A DNA stretch of 64,000 nt from Clonostachys chloroleuca (Eukaryota > Ascomycota > Sordariomycetes > Hypocreales > Bionectriaceae). The DNA is taken from contig JBANAY010000003.1 in the NCBI GenBank assembly GCA_037952775.1, positions 23,312,001 to 23,376,000 of the forward strand. Direction: 5' to 3'. The translations under genes and the position numbers were made by a program. Shown here in pieces: positions 54,341 through 64,000 of this stretch. Numbering within the stretch: the first letter of the stretch is position 1; each line of letters opens with the position of its first letter. Under the pieces are notes generated by a model. The model did no database searches. It was given only the letters and a program-made list of their open reading frames with translations, and was not told where the DNA came from.

Positions 54341-55677
54341 CCTCGGTCACAGATAACAAGACACTTCTCACACAGGTGAGGACGAACGTTCGAGTCAAGA
54401 GAAATAAAAGGCCGCGATTCGTGCACGAGATATATAGGCTGCTTACCCCCGCAAGGATCGTCAAGCTTACAAGGAAACTTAACTTTGAGCTGCCAAAACG
54501 AGTAGGAGCTTGCGTAGTTGTACTGTAGGTAGCCAAGGTCCATGCATTAGAGACATCTCACCTTCCTCTCTGGACCATAGTACTTTGTGTTCAGAAGGTG
54601 AGAACATCCACAGCCCGATTTTTCAGTGTCGCACCGCATTGTTTAATAACTGAGACCCTTGGCCCCCCATTTTTTTCATGTTGAGGGCACGAATGGATGC
54701 CAATTTCACATGACCATTATCCCTCAAGTATTTCACATGCTTACACGGCAGATTAGGTAAAGTTCCTTTTACTTAAGTTGCGTAGCCATACGCGACGGCA
54801 CGTGTCATATTCCATCGTCGTCAGCTACTCAGGTCAAAGGAACGTCATGCTGATTAGGGACCACGTCTAGGGGCTATTATAGACCGGCTCATCAGCTTTT
54901 ATTTCATACTCTCGAATTGAATCTATGCCAATTCTTGTGATGGCCATTTGGTGTACCGAAACCCGAATGCTGCTGACGCTGTATCGTTTTGATTACGCAG
55001 GTGAGACCATCCAATCTTCTGTTCTTTTTGGAGTCATGAACATGAGCAGAGTTCTCCTGCCACTTTCCCGCCTGATTGTATGACCCCTTACCTTTGAGCC
55101 AATTGTGGTATTTCAATAGATAGGTGCAGCTTAATTAATTGACGAACAAAGCGGGTTCATGGTCGGAGCTGTCAAGATTCACGAATGGACTGACGTAGAA
55201 GTCTGAAGACCTGTATAAACAGCCGCAGTAGATTTTAGTAGTCCAATGCAGAACGCACTCACCATTACTCCAGCAGCATCACCACTGATCGTACTCGAGC
55301 CTTATGTTGTTAACCGCTGCACTGCCTCTCAATCGTGATTTTGCTATGGGTTACTGACATTGGCGGCCATTATTACTCGAATATGCCCCGGCTCGTCTGA
55401 ATAAAAGGCACAGATAGTGTGGTGATACATTTCCGGCGCAATGGCCGGAAACGGCGGGAACTACTCGTTATTTCTTCCCGGTGGAAGACAAGCTTACTCC
55501 CAACTGCGAGATCGGAAGTACCAGCCGATACTCGCAGCGACAGAATAATGACAACCGTATTTAGTCATGATCTTATACGTGTGTTTGTTTAGTCTCGAGT
55601 AACGTAATTAATTTGACCCTCCAGAATTGGACAATCCTATTCTTTGGCCCTTTTACATTCATCGACAAGAGTTCATC
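54341..55677. other. Intergenic, 54341-55677
   Basis: Divergent promoter region between the phosphatase locus and the MCT-like transporter. Short frames near 54246-54543 on both strands are shadows. No repeat or RNA gene noticed. Confidence 0.45.
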
Positions 55678-57048
55678 ATGGCCCCATCACTCTCCCGACG
55701 ATTATTACATCTTTTTCTACATCTCAGAAATGATTCGAATGTTTTGAGCCGCCCTTCACGCACGATACGGTCGCTTGAGAGATCACTCGATAGGCTTTCT
55801 CCCTGGTATCAAGTTATTGTTGGATTTTTCGTCAACTTTATGACCTGGGGTATGCCCAATGCGTACGGAGTATTTCAGCTGTATTATTCTCAGACCACAG
55901 GTTGGTCTTCATCTCAGATCTCGTGGGTGGGCTCAATTCAGCTCTTCCTGACTTTTATTGGCGGCTCCGTGTCCGGAAGATTGGCAGATGCTGGGTATGC
56001 TCGGCATTGCATCTTGCTCGGATCTATTCTCAACATCATAGGAATCATGACAGCGAGTATTGCTTCCGCCTACTGGCAAGTGATCTTATCGCTCGGTGTC
56101 TGTGTCGGTCTAGGGGGCGGTATGATGGCCCTACCTGCTGCCGCTGCTATTGGATCTCGCCTGCGGCATAGACGAGCGCTGGCCATGAGCTTATCGGGAT
56201 GTGGTGCAAGTATCGGTGCCATCTCTTATGCCGCAACTGTTCAGTATCTCATCCCTGTTATTGGCTTTCCCTGGGCTCTTCGATGCTGCGGGCTTCTTTC
56301 TATCATAGCCTCGATCACGGCAAATGCGCTTGCTCGGCCACCATTGTATACCAGGAAATCCGGTGGCCTAATTGACTGGTCCGCATTTGAGAGTGGCTTT
56401 TTTGGGATGTTCTGTCTTGGTGGTTTCTTGGTATATTTCTCTCTCTTTGCAGCTACCATCTACGTAAGTGTCATAGCCCTGTTTATCACGAAAACATTGC
56501 GGGAGTGCCGTCTACTAATACGTCCGAAGATCAACTCATTTGCCTCAAACACACTCGGTTTTGAGGCCAGCAAGTCAATTCAATTCTTGCTTATCTCCAA
56601 CGCTGCCTCCATTCTCGCCCGGCCGATGTCGGGGATGATTGCTGACCATGTTTTTGGGGAAGTGAACACCTGGAACCTGGTTTGTTTCCTCCTATCAGGC
56701 ATGCTATTTGCATGGACCGGCGTCCGTACCCAACCTGCCATGTACGCGTACTCCGTTTTGATGGGGTTTTTGAACGGGGCAGCGCAAGGCATCTTCCCGA
56801 GCGCCGTCAATAGTCTCAGTATCGGCACAGACAAGCTGGGCACCCGCCTGGGGATGGTTTTTGGTCTTTGCGGGGTGGCCAGTCTGGCAGGGCCCCCGAC
56901 GATGGGTGCTATAATTGATGCTAATAAAGGACAATACTTGTGGGCGCAGGTCTGCGGAGGGACATTGATGTGTGTTGGATGCTTGACCGTTGGTAGTGCG
57001 AGATTGTTTTTCGCCCGAACGCGCCTGAGAGATGAGATCGGTCTCTAG
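55678..57048 (+). CDS. MFS transporter, monocarboxylate (MCT)-like
   Basis: Predicted membrane transporter of the fungal MCT/riboflavin-transporter-like MFS group, 434 aa after removal of a 66-nt in-frame intron at 56464-56529; unspliced, it would insert 22 residues inside a helix. Start ATG 55678 (MAPSLSRRLL) is used because the open frame further upstream has no ATG. The family features are SPWYQVIVGFFVNFMTWGMPNAYGVFQLYY, the GWSSSQISWVGSIQ segment, then RRALAMSLSGCGASIGA and a C-terminal TRLGMVFGLCGVASLAGPPTMGAI. There are about twelve hydrophobic helices. It is followed by two minus-strand genes for an aldehyde dehydrogenase and a Baeyer-Villiger-type monooxygenase, suggesting uptake or export of a small acid in the same pathway. 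Confidence 0.9.
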   Translation: MAPSLSRRLLHLFLHLRNDSNVLSRPSRTIRSLERSLDRLSPWYQVIVGFFVNFMTWGMPNAYGVFQLYYSQTTGWSSSQISWVGSIQLFLTFIGGSVSGRLADAGYARHCILLGSILNIIGIMTASIASAYWQVILSLGVCVGLGGGMMALPAAAAIGSRLRHRRALAMSLSGCGASIGAISYAATVQYLIPVIGFPWALRCCGLLSIIASITANALARPPLYTRKSGGLIDWSAFESGFFGMFCLGGFLVYFSLFAATIYVSVIALFITKTLRECRLLIRPKINSFASNTLGFEASKSIQFLLISNAASILARPMSGMIADHVFGEVNTWNLVCFLLSGMLFAWTGVRTQPAMYAYSVLMGFLNGAAQGIFPSAVNSLSIGTDKLGTRLGMVFGLCGVASLAGPPTMGAIIDANKGQYLWAQVCGGTLMCVGCLTVGSARLFFARTRLRDEIGL

Positions 57049-57472
57049 ATTCCCCCTAGTCTCAGCTCATCTCAGGGACTTGCAACGGAATCAACATCCC
57101 AGGATTGTGCAGGTTCAGCCACAGCCACTCCCGCAGCAAAGTAGTGGCCGTTCAGAAACTTCGGAAATACGTTCCCGTCGCCTCTTACACCTTGCTGAGC
57201 ACCTCAAGCACAAATTATAGCAAAACGTGATTTCGCAGCCCCAGTTGCAGGAATTTATGGCTATTTAGCCGTCTTATTCTCTATTTGATAGTGCTCATTG
57301 TGGTAATAGACAAGAAGGAGGATGGTGTCTTCCAAACAGTTCTTCAGAAGTATAAATCCCGAGACCCTTCTACCTAATAAGGTCTGGGATGGAGTTTGAA
57401 GTTTGATTCTTAAGTAGACCAAATTATCGTTTTCCTATGATAATCGTTAATGAATACAAGATTGCCCGGGTC
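57049..57472. other. Intergenic between convergent genes
   Basis: 3' regions of the transporter and the aldehyde dehydrogenase. No feature seen. Confidence 0.5.
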
Positions 57473-59128
57473 CTATAAACCGGCGTTCAAATTGCCAAAG
57501 GTAATGCTCTTCGTAATCTGATATTCTTCCAGTCCATATAAACTGCCTTCCTTTCCATACCCACTCTCCTTGACACCACCAAATGGTGCTTCGGCTGCGC
57601 TGATTTTTCCGGTGTTAACGCCTACCATACCAACCTGCAGCTTGTGCGCTACCCGCATCGCGCGACTAACATCACGAGAAAAGAAGTATCCGGCAAGGCC
57701 AAACTCAGTGTCATTTGCGAGTGTGACAGCATCATCTTCTGTGTCGAACTCAAAGATGGGGGCCAGGGGGCCGAACGTCTCATCCCGAGCGACAGCCATC
57801 TCTTTAGTGACACCTGAGAGGATCGTGGGTTGAAAGAAGTAACCGTTCGAGTCTTGTCGGGCACTTCCTCCCAGTTCTACCTTGGCGCCTATGCTGACGG
57901 CGTCATCAACATGTTCCTGTACCTTTTTGACCGCAGCCTTGTTCACGAGAGGACCTTGAGTAGATGAATCATCAAGGCCAGGGCCCATTTTCAGCGCTGA
58001 TACTTTCTCTATCAGCTTGGCGGTGAATTCCTCGGCGGCATTTCTCTGTACGTAGATCCGGTTGGCGCAGACACAGGTCTGGCCTGAGCAGCGGAACTTG
58101 CAGAACATAGCACCTTCCACCGCTAGGTCGAGATCTGCATCATCAAAGACGATGAATGGGGCATTTCCGCCTAATTCCAGGCTCACCTTTTTCAGCGTAC
58201 CTGATGCTAGCCGAGCGAGCATTTTGCCCACCCCTGTAGAGCCAGTGAACGAAATCTTTTTAACAAGCGGGTTTGTAGCTAACTCTGTTGCCGCTTCACG
58301 ATCCTTCGTAGGACAGACTTGTATGAGTTCCGGTGTAAAGCCAGCTTCAACAGCTAGCTTGGTCAGGGCAAGACAAGTGTAAGGAGTCTCGCTAGGGGGT
58401 TTGATGACAACAGAGCACCCAGCAGCAAGCGCTGGCGCGACCTTCCTAGTAATCATGGCCGCGGGGAAGTTCCAGGGAGTAATGATGCCACACACTCCAA
58501 CAGGCTCTCGAACCGTAAGTAAGGTAGTATCGGGTGTTGAGGATGGAATGGTAACGCCGTACGACCTTGTGGCCTCCTCGGCGAACCAGGCGATGAAGCT
58601 TGCGGCGTACACAACTTCGCCTTTAGCTTCAGAAAAGGTTTTGCCATTTTCCAGTGACAAAATGGTTCCAACTGTTTGTCTTTTAGTTCCTGAGAACTCC
58701 TTTCACTATGGAGCGGTTACCTACTATCTTCTGTACTGGCCATAATCAAGTCGTGCCATTTCCTTAACAGAGCGCCTCGGCTTTTCCCTGTGGTATTCCG
58801 GAAGTAGGTTGGCTGTGCCTTTGCAGCACTTTCAACCGCCTTTTGAATATCTTCCCGATTACAGTTCGCCACACGACCAAGAACGGTCGAAGTGGATGGC
58901 TCTTTTTGTAGTTAGTACCTGTACCGCACGTCTCAACTCCTGGAAAACTCACCGTAGACATCAAATGTGGCATCCTTGGCCGTCCATTTCCCCTCTATAA
59001 AAGCATCTTTGATGAAGAGATTGCCGTCGCGAAGCTACAATTTGTTAGAGATCAACGATGAAAAGAGCGACAAATCGGTTATTCATGCTCACACTTGCGA
59101 TGGCAGTTTGGTGGTACGACTCGGACAT
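57473..59128 (-). CDS. Succinate-semialdehyde-type aldehyde dehydrogenase
   Basis: NAD(P)-dependent aldehyde dehydrogenase, 497 aa, closest in motif pattern to succinate/glutarate-semialdehyde dehydrogenases. Exons: 59093-59128, 58953-59034, 58725-58901 and 57473-58671; all junctions keep frame. Motifs: TPWNFPAAMITRK (Rossmann side), FTGSTGVGK, LELGGNAPFIV (general base Glu), CSGQTCVCANR (nucleophile Cys), DETFGPLAPIF, and the C-terminal PFGGVKESGYGKEG. Some SSADHs carry a second cysteine two residues after the nucleophile (CVC here), associated with redox control. It oxidises a semialdehyde to a diacid. It lies tail-to-head 775 nt from the Baeyer-Villiger gene on the same strand and convergent with the transporter. 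Confidence 0.93.
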
Positions 59129-59902
59129 ATTAAAGATGAAAATTGTAGAATAAACGAATGAACATAAGATTAGACAGCGCCTTTGCTCTGCTAATCGTTT
59201 TCATCATTCACTTGATAAGAAAGAGCCTATATGCTACCTAGATCGGATTTCCAAAGCCGGAGCGGTGGGTTCGGCCCCCGGATTTTAGGACCGGAGGAAA
59301 TCCCGGATTTGAAGTCATGAATCGTTTTTCGGAGGCGGAATATCATTGCCTATATCGAATTTCCATGTAGTTAGTAATATGGGATTTTGATTCCAAGCTC
59401 CGCATTCATTGAAGCCGCTCAGCACCACCGGTAACCAGCGATGTCGCACACCAACGGAGCAACCCCCGATACTAACTTTCCCGACACCCCATTGTCAAGG
59501 TCATCGAGAATGAGCCACTACGAATTGTAACGACCGGGGCACTTGGACATGATATTGGTTACATCATGATGGAACTATCTAGGTATCTGAACTGGTTGCA
59601 ACTACTGACTCGAGTTGTTTATGCCGATGTACGGCAAAGAAGGGCTAAAACAACCCGTTGATGGAATCTTATTTGGCCAAAAGGATTGGTATCGTCATTT
59701 TCACACAAGCACAATACTGTTAAATGTAGCAAGTAATCCTTTTGTAATTCTAAGAGTAGAAGGGACAATTTTCAATTTTAAATGTGCAACTTAGTTCCAT
59801 TATCAATAATACAAATCCCCCCATGAAACGATGATCATATTTATCCAATTCAAAACCTCAGAGCCCACACGTATTTCACAAAGCTGATTTTTGGAATGTC
59901 AG
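59129..59902. other. Intergenic, 59129-59902
   Basis: Promoter of the aldehyde dehydrogenase and 3' region of the monooxygenase. No open frame or repeat worth calling. Confidence 0.5.
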
Positions 59903-61715
59903 CTAGTCGTACAGAGTCTTTCTCGCTATATCCACCACATTGGAAGCCTGCTCGATAACAGATGTGGCCGAAAAATGTTTTGAATACCAAGCAAAAGCTA
60001 CAAATCCTGCAACAGCTAGCTTGGTGGTAGTAGAGGCATTCCTTAGGTTTCGCAAAATAGTGTATATCGGCCAGAGAGGATTTTTACCTGACATGTTGAA
60101 TGCTGACCAGTCAGGAAAGAGCGTTGCCATCCAGTATGTAGCGGCCTTGCCTGGCCAAGAAGCAGCGTTGCGGCCGAATTTACCGATATACCAGTTGGAG
60201 CAGTCGCCAGCAAAGACTGTGGCTCCAAGTTGCTCATGGATGGCATTGGTGGTGCGATCCTCTGCAGACTGTTTGACTTCAATCACAGTTGCGCGATGAT
60301 CAATGAGAGGCTCAAACAGGGACTTGATAGTATAGTCAACCTGGGTCTCGCAAGCAAACAAGGCGGAATTGTTGGCCGGGAATACGTTTGGGCCGAAAAT
60401 GATTGCCATGTTAGGGAAGTTGTGGACGTGCGTGCCGAGATAAGCCTGGGCTCCTCGGCATTCTTTCCATTGCTCATGAATACTTACGCCCGTAGAGCCG
60501 ACAATTTCCATGGAGCTGAGAAACTCCGACACCTTAAAACCCGTGGCGAGTACAATGATATCATAGTCGTCTTTAACGCCAGAACTGCTAATGATCCCAG
60601 TCTCCGTCATCTCTTGTATTCCCTCAGGCAACAGCTGAACATTGGGCAAGTTCAAACTATCGAGATATCCCGGGTCAAAAACTCGGCGTTTGCATCCCAA
60701 TGGGAAACTAGGGATAAGTGCCTTGCTGTACTTCTCGGACACCTTTGACCGAATGTACTTCTTGGACTCGGCCTCAACTCGAGCCCTCTCTTTGAGTCCC
60801 TCCGGAGTGGAGAAGTACGTCTTGGTCTCCTCATCCGCATCAAGAAAGATCTTTAGTCGAACATAACGCTGATAGAGCGGAATCCAGCGGAATGCGAACT
60901 TGTCCAAAGCATTGTAGTTGCGATTGGGACGGTCATGAAACCATTGACCACTGCGCGCATATTGTTTGATAAAGGCGGCATCCTTAGCCATGGCTGGAAC
61001 CACTTGAGCTGCACTGCACCCGTTGCCAATGATGGCGACGCGCTTGCCTTTCCATGAAACGCTGTGGTCCCATCGAGCAGTGTGGATGATGGGGCCATGG
61101 AAAAGCTCCATTCCGGGAAATGTTACATCTCGAGGGGCAGAGAAAGCGCCAACCGCGGAGACAAAGACGGAAGCGAGCCGGGTATATTCAATCCCAGTCT
61201 TGATATCTTTCAACTTCACTTCCCACTTTGCGAGATCTGGCTTCCAAGTGGCACCATAGCAGTCAATGGATGTGTGAATATGTTGGCGTAGGCCAAATTT
61301 GTCTACAGTATCTTCCATATCTAATTTACGTCAGCAATAGTTCAAGGATGTGCTGTAATTAACGCGCTTAGTCGAAATCGACGAGGCTGCTTACATTGTA
61401 AAATCTCAGGCTGCTCGCAAAGCTCCTTTGACCAGTCGGGGTTCTGATTGAAACTGAAAGAATACAGGTGGGACTTGAGATCACAACCACTATGAACATG
61501 TAAGTATCGAAACGATCCATAGTCAACGTGCTACACCGACAAACTTACCATCCTGGATAGGAATTGACCCTCCAAGTGCCTCCAGGGCCGTCCATTCGAT
61601 CATAAATCGTGAAATCGTGAAACCCAAGATCATGCTTCAAGCGATAGGCCATAGCAATGCCTGCTGGGCCGGCGCCGATGATGATCGCATTGAGTTCCTT
61701 GGTATATTCGGTCAT
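59903..61715 (-). CDS. Baeyer-Villiger-type FAD monooxygenase
   Basis: Class B flavin monooxygenase, 559 aa, exons 61549-61715, 61395-61489 and 59903-61320. It has the FAD motif GAGPAG near residue 14, the GGTWRVNSYPG and CDLKSHLYSFSF segments split by introns, and the Baeyer-Villiger fingerprint F-x-G-x3-H-x3-W-D (FHGPIIHTARWD). The NADPH motif GNGCSAAQ and VLATGF follow. A hydrophobic C-terminal stretch (TKLAVAGFVAFAWYS) suggests a membrane-tail anchor. Enzymes of this kind insert one oxygen next to a ketone to make an ester or lactone, using NADPH and O2. Start ATG 61715 (MTEYTKELNAIIIGAG) is preferred over an in-frame ATG at 61796. Neighbours suggest oxidative degradation of a ketone-derived ester to a semialdehyde and acid. 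Confidence 0.93.
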
Positions 61716-63227
61716 TTTGCTTGCCGTATACTTGGTTATTGATGGCAATGATCCAATATCTTGGAGATGTGTAGAAGGTTCAGATATTGTATACAATCCG
61801 CAATATGGCCCATTGAGTTCTTAAACATCAGGAGATTACCTGCATCTAAGGTTTCTCGAATTTAGTATCCGCGAGAGTAATTTGTCCGAATTTTCATATT
61901 TCCGTGAGTATTCCCATCTTTTCCAGTCTCTTTCTCTACCATGGTACCCCTCGAATCCGATGCCCATGGAACTCTCGGTCTCACGTATCGGACAGAGAAT
62001 ATTCGGAAACGAATTCCGGCATTCAGTATCCGCATCAGCGAAACCGCTCGTACCCACAATGCATTCCTGGTTTTTGGTTTTTTTTTTTCCAAGCCGTATG
62101 GGGGGTTTTATTAAAGCTGGTTCTGGTTTCATTGAATTTGAGAGAGTCCTAGGGGCAATTACGATGGTGATCTGGGCCAACCTTTGTACAACACGGCGTT
62201 ACGTTACTGTGCCTAGCCATCGCATTCCAAAACTTCTTCCACTGTGCACTGTAAAGATTTCCCCTCCAATTTTTCATCTTTATATGCTCCAATTTTGCAA
62301 AAGGTATTCACTCTCGGCTTTTCGTGGCTTGTTCACATAGAGAAAATGTTCCAGACAGCAGCAAAGGCCAAGGATAACGAGGGAGCGTTAGTTTGAAAGA
62401 CTGTGATACCTTTCTCGTCCTGAGATTTCGATGCTTCAACGCATATTAGCGCTACAACTCTCAAAGAAACACGGTCCAAACATTTACTGCGAGTACCCGT
62501 GGTTGTATGTCTTTTGGCTGGAAATATTCTTATCATTCTGTGTTGTGGAGACTAGGGCATATAGGTCCCACGATAGCATTAACCACCACATACGACCATA
62601 CCCATTCGAAAACACGCGATCCCGTGTACCTCTTGTCCGACAGCCCATTGCCTCTGTTTTCAGACTCACAGGCATCTTCTTTTGCCTGCCAATGTCTCCT
62701 TTAATGGACGCAATGCACCAAGCACCTATGAATCTGCCCGTAAATAAGGACAACCCTGCGTATACTAAATTTAGGAAGCAAAACATGTCTCCGCCTAAAT
62801 GCTTGTAATGTCCAATGATACTAATTCATCTGCCAGCCGCGCGGCTATGAGTCCTCAATTAAAGCTGTTCTACAATGCTTCTTGAAATGAGGAAAACGGT
62901 GACCATAACTGTAGGATATTTTACGTTATCTCGATGTAGCCTAGTAAGGGGTAATACTCTTACCCATGCATATTACATCAATCCCGTAGTGTTCCTTGTT
63001 AAACAGATATCGGAATATGTAATTATAGGAGTTTACATCGCACCTTTACCGAAAATTAGCCGCAGAGCGCCATATTATATAATCTCAGGAACGTTAAGCT
63101 GCAAGTGGACCTCTCTATGTTCACCCTGCCAACTTGCCAAGCCCCAGAATTACCTAAGTCACTAGCTCGCCACCTCCCGAACGATGCGCAGTATGCCCAC
63201 ATTACACCACATCCATGATCCCCTCTA
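61716..63227. other. Intergenic, 61716-63227
   Basis: About 1.5 kb with no supportable gene. Frames at 62431-62808 (+) and 62484-62786 (-) overlap antisense, and neither shows a domain. A T10-type run (near 62078-62090) and an AT-rich patch near 62880-63100 are present. Confidence 0.4.
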
Positions 63228-64000
63228 ATGGCTTCACAACCCGATCCAATAATTGTCAACTGGCTACAAGGTGTCGGGCCGCCGACTGTGTCTGACTCGA
63301 TCAACCCTGCCGACAGCCTTTACTCTATCGTCGGGCGACCAGATTTCCAGAGAAAGCGGAAGCGTGGCTGCAATAGCCAGTTTCCATCACCGCCTACCTC
63401 GTCGTGCAACCCGCGTCCATCACCCAATACGCAAGGCCAAACGATGGCTTCCTCGTTCACATCGCCCAAGAAGCGCAAGACAACAACCGAGGATAACCGC
63501 GACACGCAATTAACTCCCCGGGCCAGGAGTTCCAGACGGTACGATGATGATACAAGCTCGACAGGTTCTCTCCCCAGTAGTGAGAGCTTGAGCCAGACCT
63601 CAGCGCGGTCGCCAACAAAGATGTCGCCTTTCTTACAGCTTGATCCGGCTGGATTTGAGATTGGACCTCTCGACCTCGACGACCCTGATATGCCTGAAGC
63701 CGCAAAACAGTTGACTGAGGAAATAGACACTATTGCTGCTGGTCATCAGGTCGTCCCCGCTACACTAAAGGTAGGACCCTCTGTGCATCTATCTAGTCAA
63801 GACATCTTCATAAATAACTTGAAATATATCTAGAGTAATATTGAGGAGTTGAAGAAAAACTCGAGATCATATGTTTCATTTCGAGATTATGTGTATACAG
63901 AGATTGATGAGGGAGATCAGATCTATACGGACCAGCTCCTTAAGGATGTTTTAAAGACGGTCGCTGTAGCACAGGAATGTCAACGAATGGAACAGGATGA
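63228..64000 (+). CDS. PD-(D/E)XK nuclease-like domain protein, 5' part
   Basis: N-terminal part of a large ascomycete family annotated as PD-(D/E)XK nuclease-like domain proteins, whose biological role is unknown; the catalytic region would lie beyond the window. Exon 1 is 63228-63770, a 63-nt intron follows (63771-63833, GTAGGA...TCTAG), and exon 2 runs to 64000. The start (MASQPDPIIVNWLQ) matches the family's short WL-containing opening. A long Ser/Thr/Pro-rich basic linker with SPKKRKTTTED (a probable nuclear-localisation motif) is usual in these proteins. Exon 2 ends VAQECQRMEQDE, resembling the conserved ECQ segment that precedes the nuclease fold. Assignment is by recollection of family layout, not by a search. 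Confidence 0.72.

Noticed and set aside
62431..62808. 125-codon plus frame and overlapping minus frame
   Set aside because: Antisense overlapping frames with hydrophobic but family-less content; neither joins to further exons.
1..64000. CRISPR arrays, bacterial operons, ribosome binding sites or rRNA genes
   Set aside because: None seen; the window is eukaryotic (spliced fungal genes), and no direct-repeat arrays or rRNA-like blocks were noticed.

Overview
The window reads as an accessory stretch of a filamentous ascomycete (Pezizomycotina) genome. The genes carry short introns, mostly 50-110 nt, with GTATGT/GTAAGT-type donors, CTAAC/CTGAC-like branch sites and CAG/TAG acceptors. The families are typical of that group: Zn2Cys6 and Fungal_trans_2 regulators, a highly reducing polyketide synthase, a SAT4-type rhodopsin-domain membrane protein, a HET-domain protein, allantoate-permease-like MFS transporters, a PD-(D/E)XK nuclease-like protein and a tannase-family esterase. 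I cannot name the species. All exon boundaries were placed by eye, using splice consensus, frame and family fit.

Layout. 1-12 kb: a membrane protein running off the left edge (DUF7702-like, -), a Zn2Cys6 regulator (-), a secretory tannase/feruloyl esterase ending in KDEL (+), a DAL5-like MFS transporter (+) and a Fungal_trans_2 regulator (-). 12-20 kb: a short-chain dehydrogenase (+), an unrecognised small gene, a tRNA-Ser-like relic, a zinc alcohol dehydrogenase (-) and a gene-poor stretch with a decayed inverted repeat. 20-31.5 kb: a biosynthetic locus. It holds a seven-TM rhodopsin-domain protein (-), a carrier-reductase (T-R) didomain lacking its adenylation domain (-), and, divergently across a shared promoter, a highly reducing PKS (+) whose AT region appears to carry a reading-frame break.

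31.5-39 kb: a defence/allorecognition-like island. Three genes encode His...Cys proteins whose motif order suggests circularly permuted papain-like (LRAT/PPPDE-type) enzymes, each with a different apparent membrane anchor. They lie beside a 605-aa HET-domain protein and are bracketed by AT-rich low-complexity islands. 40-49 kb: a tyrosinase pseudogene (+), a second DAL5-like MFS transporter (-), a second short-chain dehydrogenase (-) and a flavin monooxygenase with an NTF2-like N-terminal part (-). 51-54 kb: a multi-C2H2 zinc-finger protein (+) and a frameshifted alkaline phosphatase (-). 55-62 kb: a compact apparent catabolic module of an MCT-like MFS transporter (+), an SSADH-type aldehyde dehydrogenase (-) and a Baeyer-Villiger-type monooxygenase (-). 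The 5' part of a PD-(D/E)XK nuclease-like gene (+) runs off the right edge.

Two areas deserve most attention. The first is the divergent T-R/HR-PKS pair, with its degenerate ER and methyltransferase regions and a perfect 8-bp inverted repeat in the shared promoter. The second is the HET-adjacent trio of predicted membrane-anchored His/Cys proteins. Three loci (PKS, tyrosinase, alkaline phosphatase) show apparent frameshifts near short repeats, so real pseudogenisation has to be separated from base-call error.
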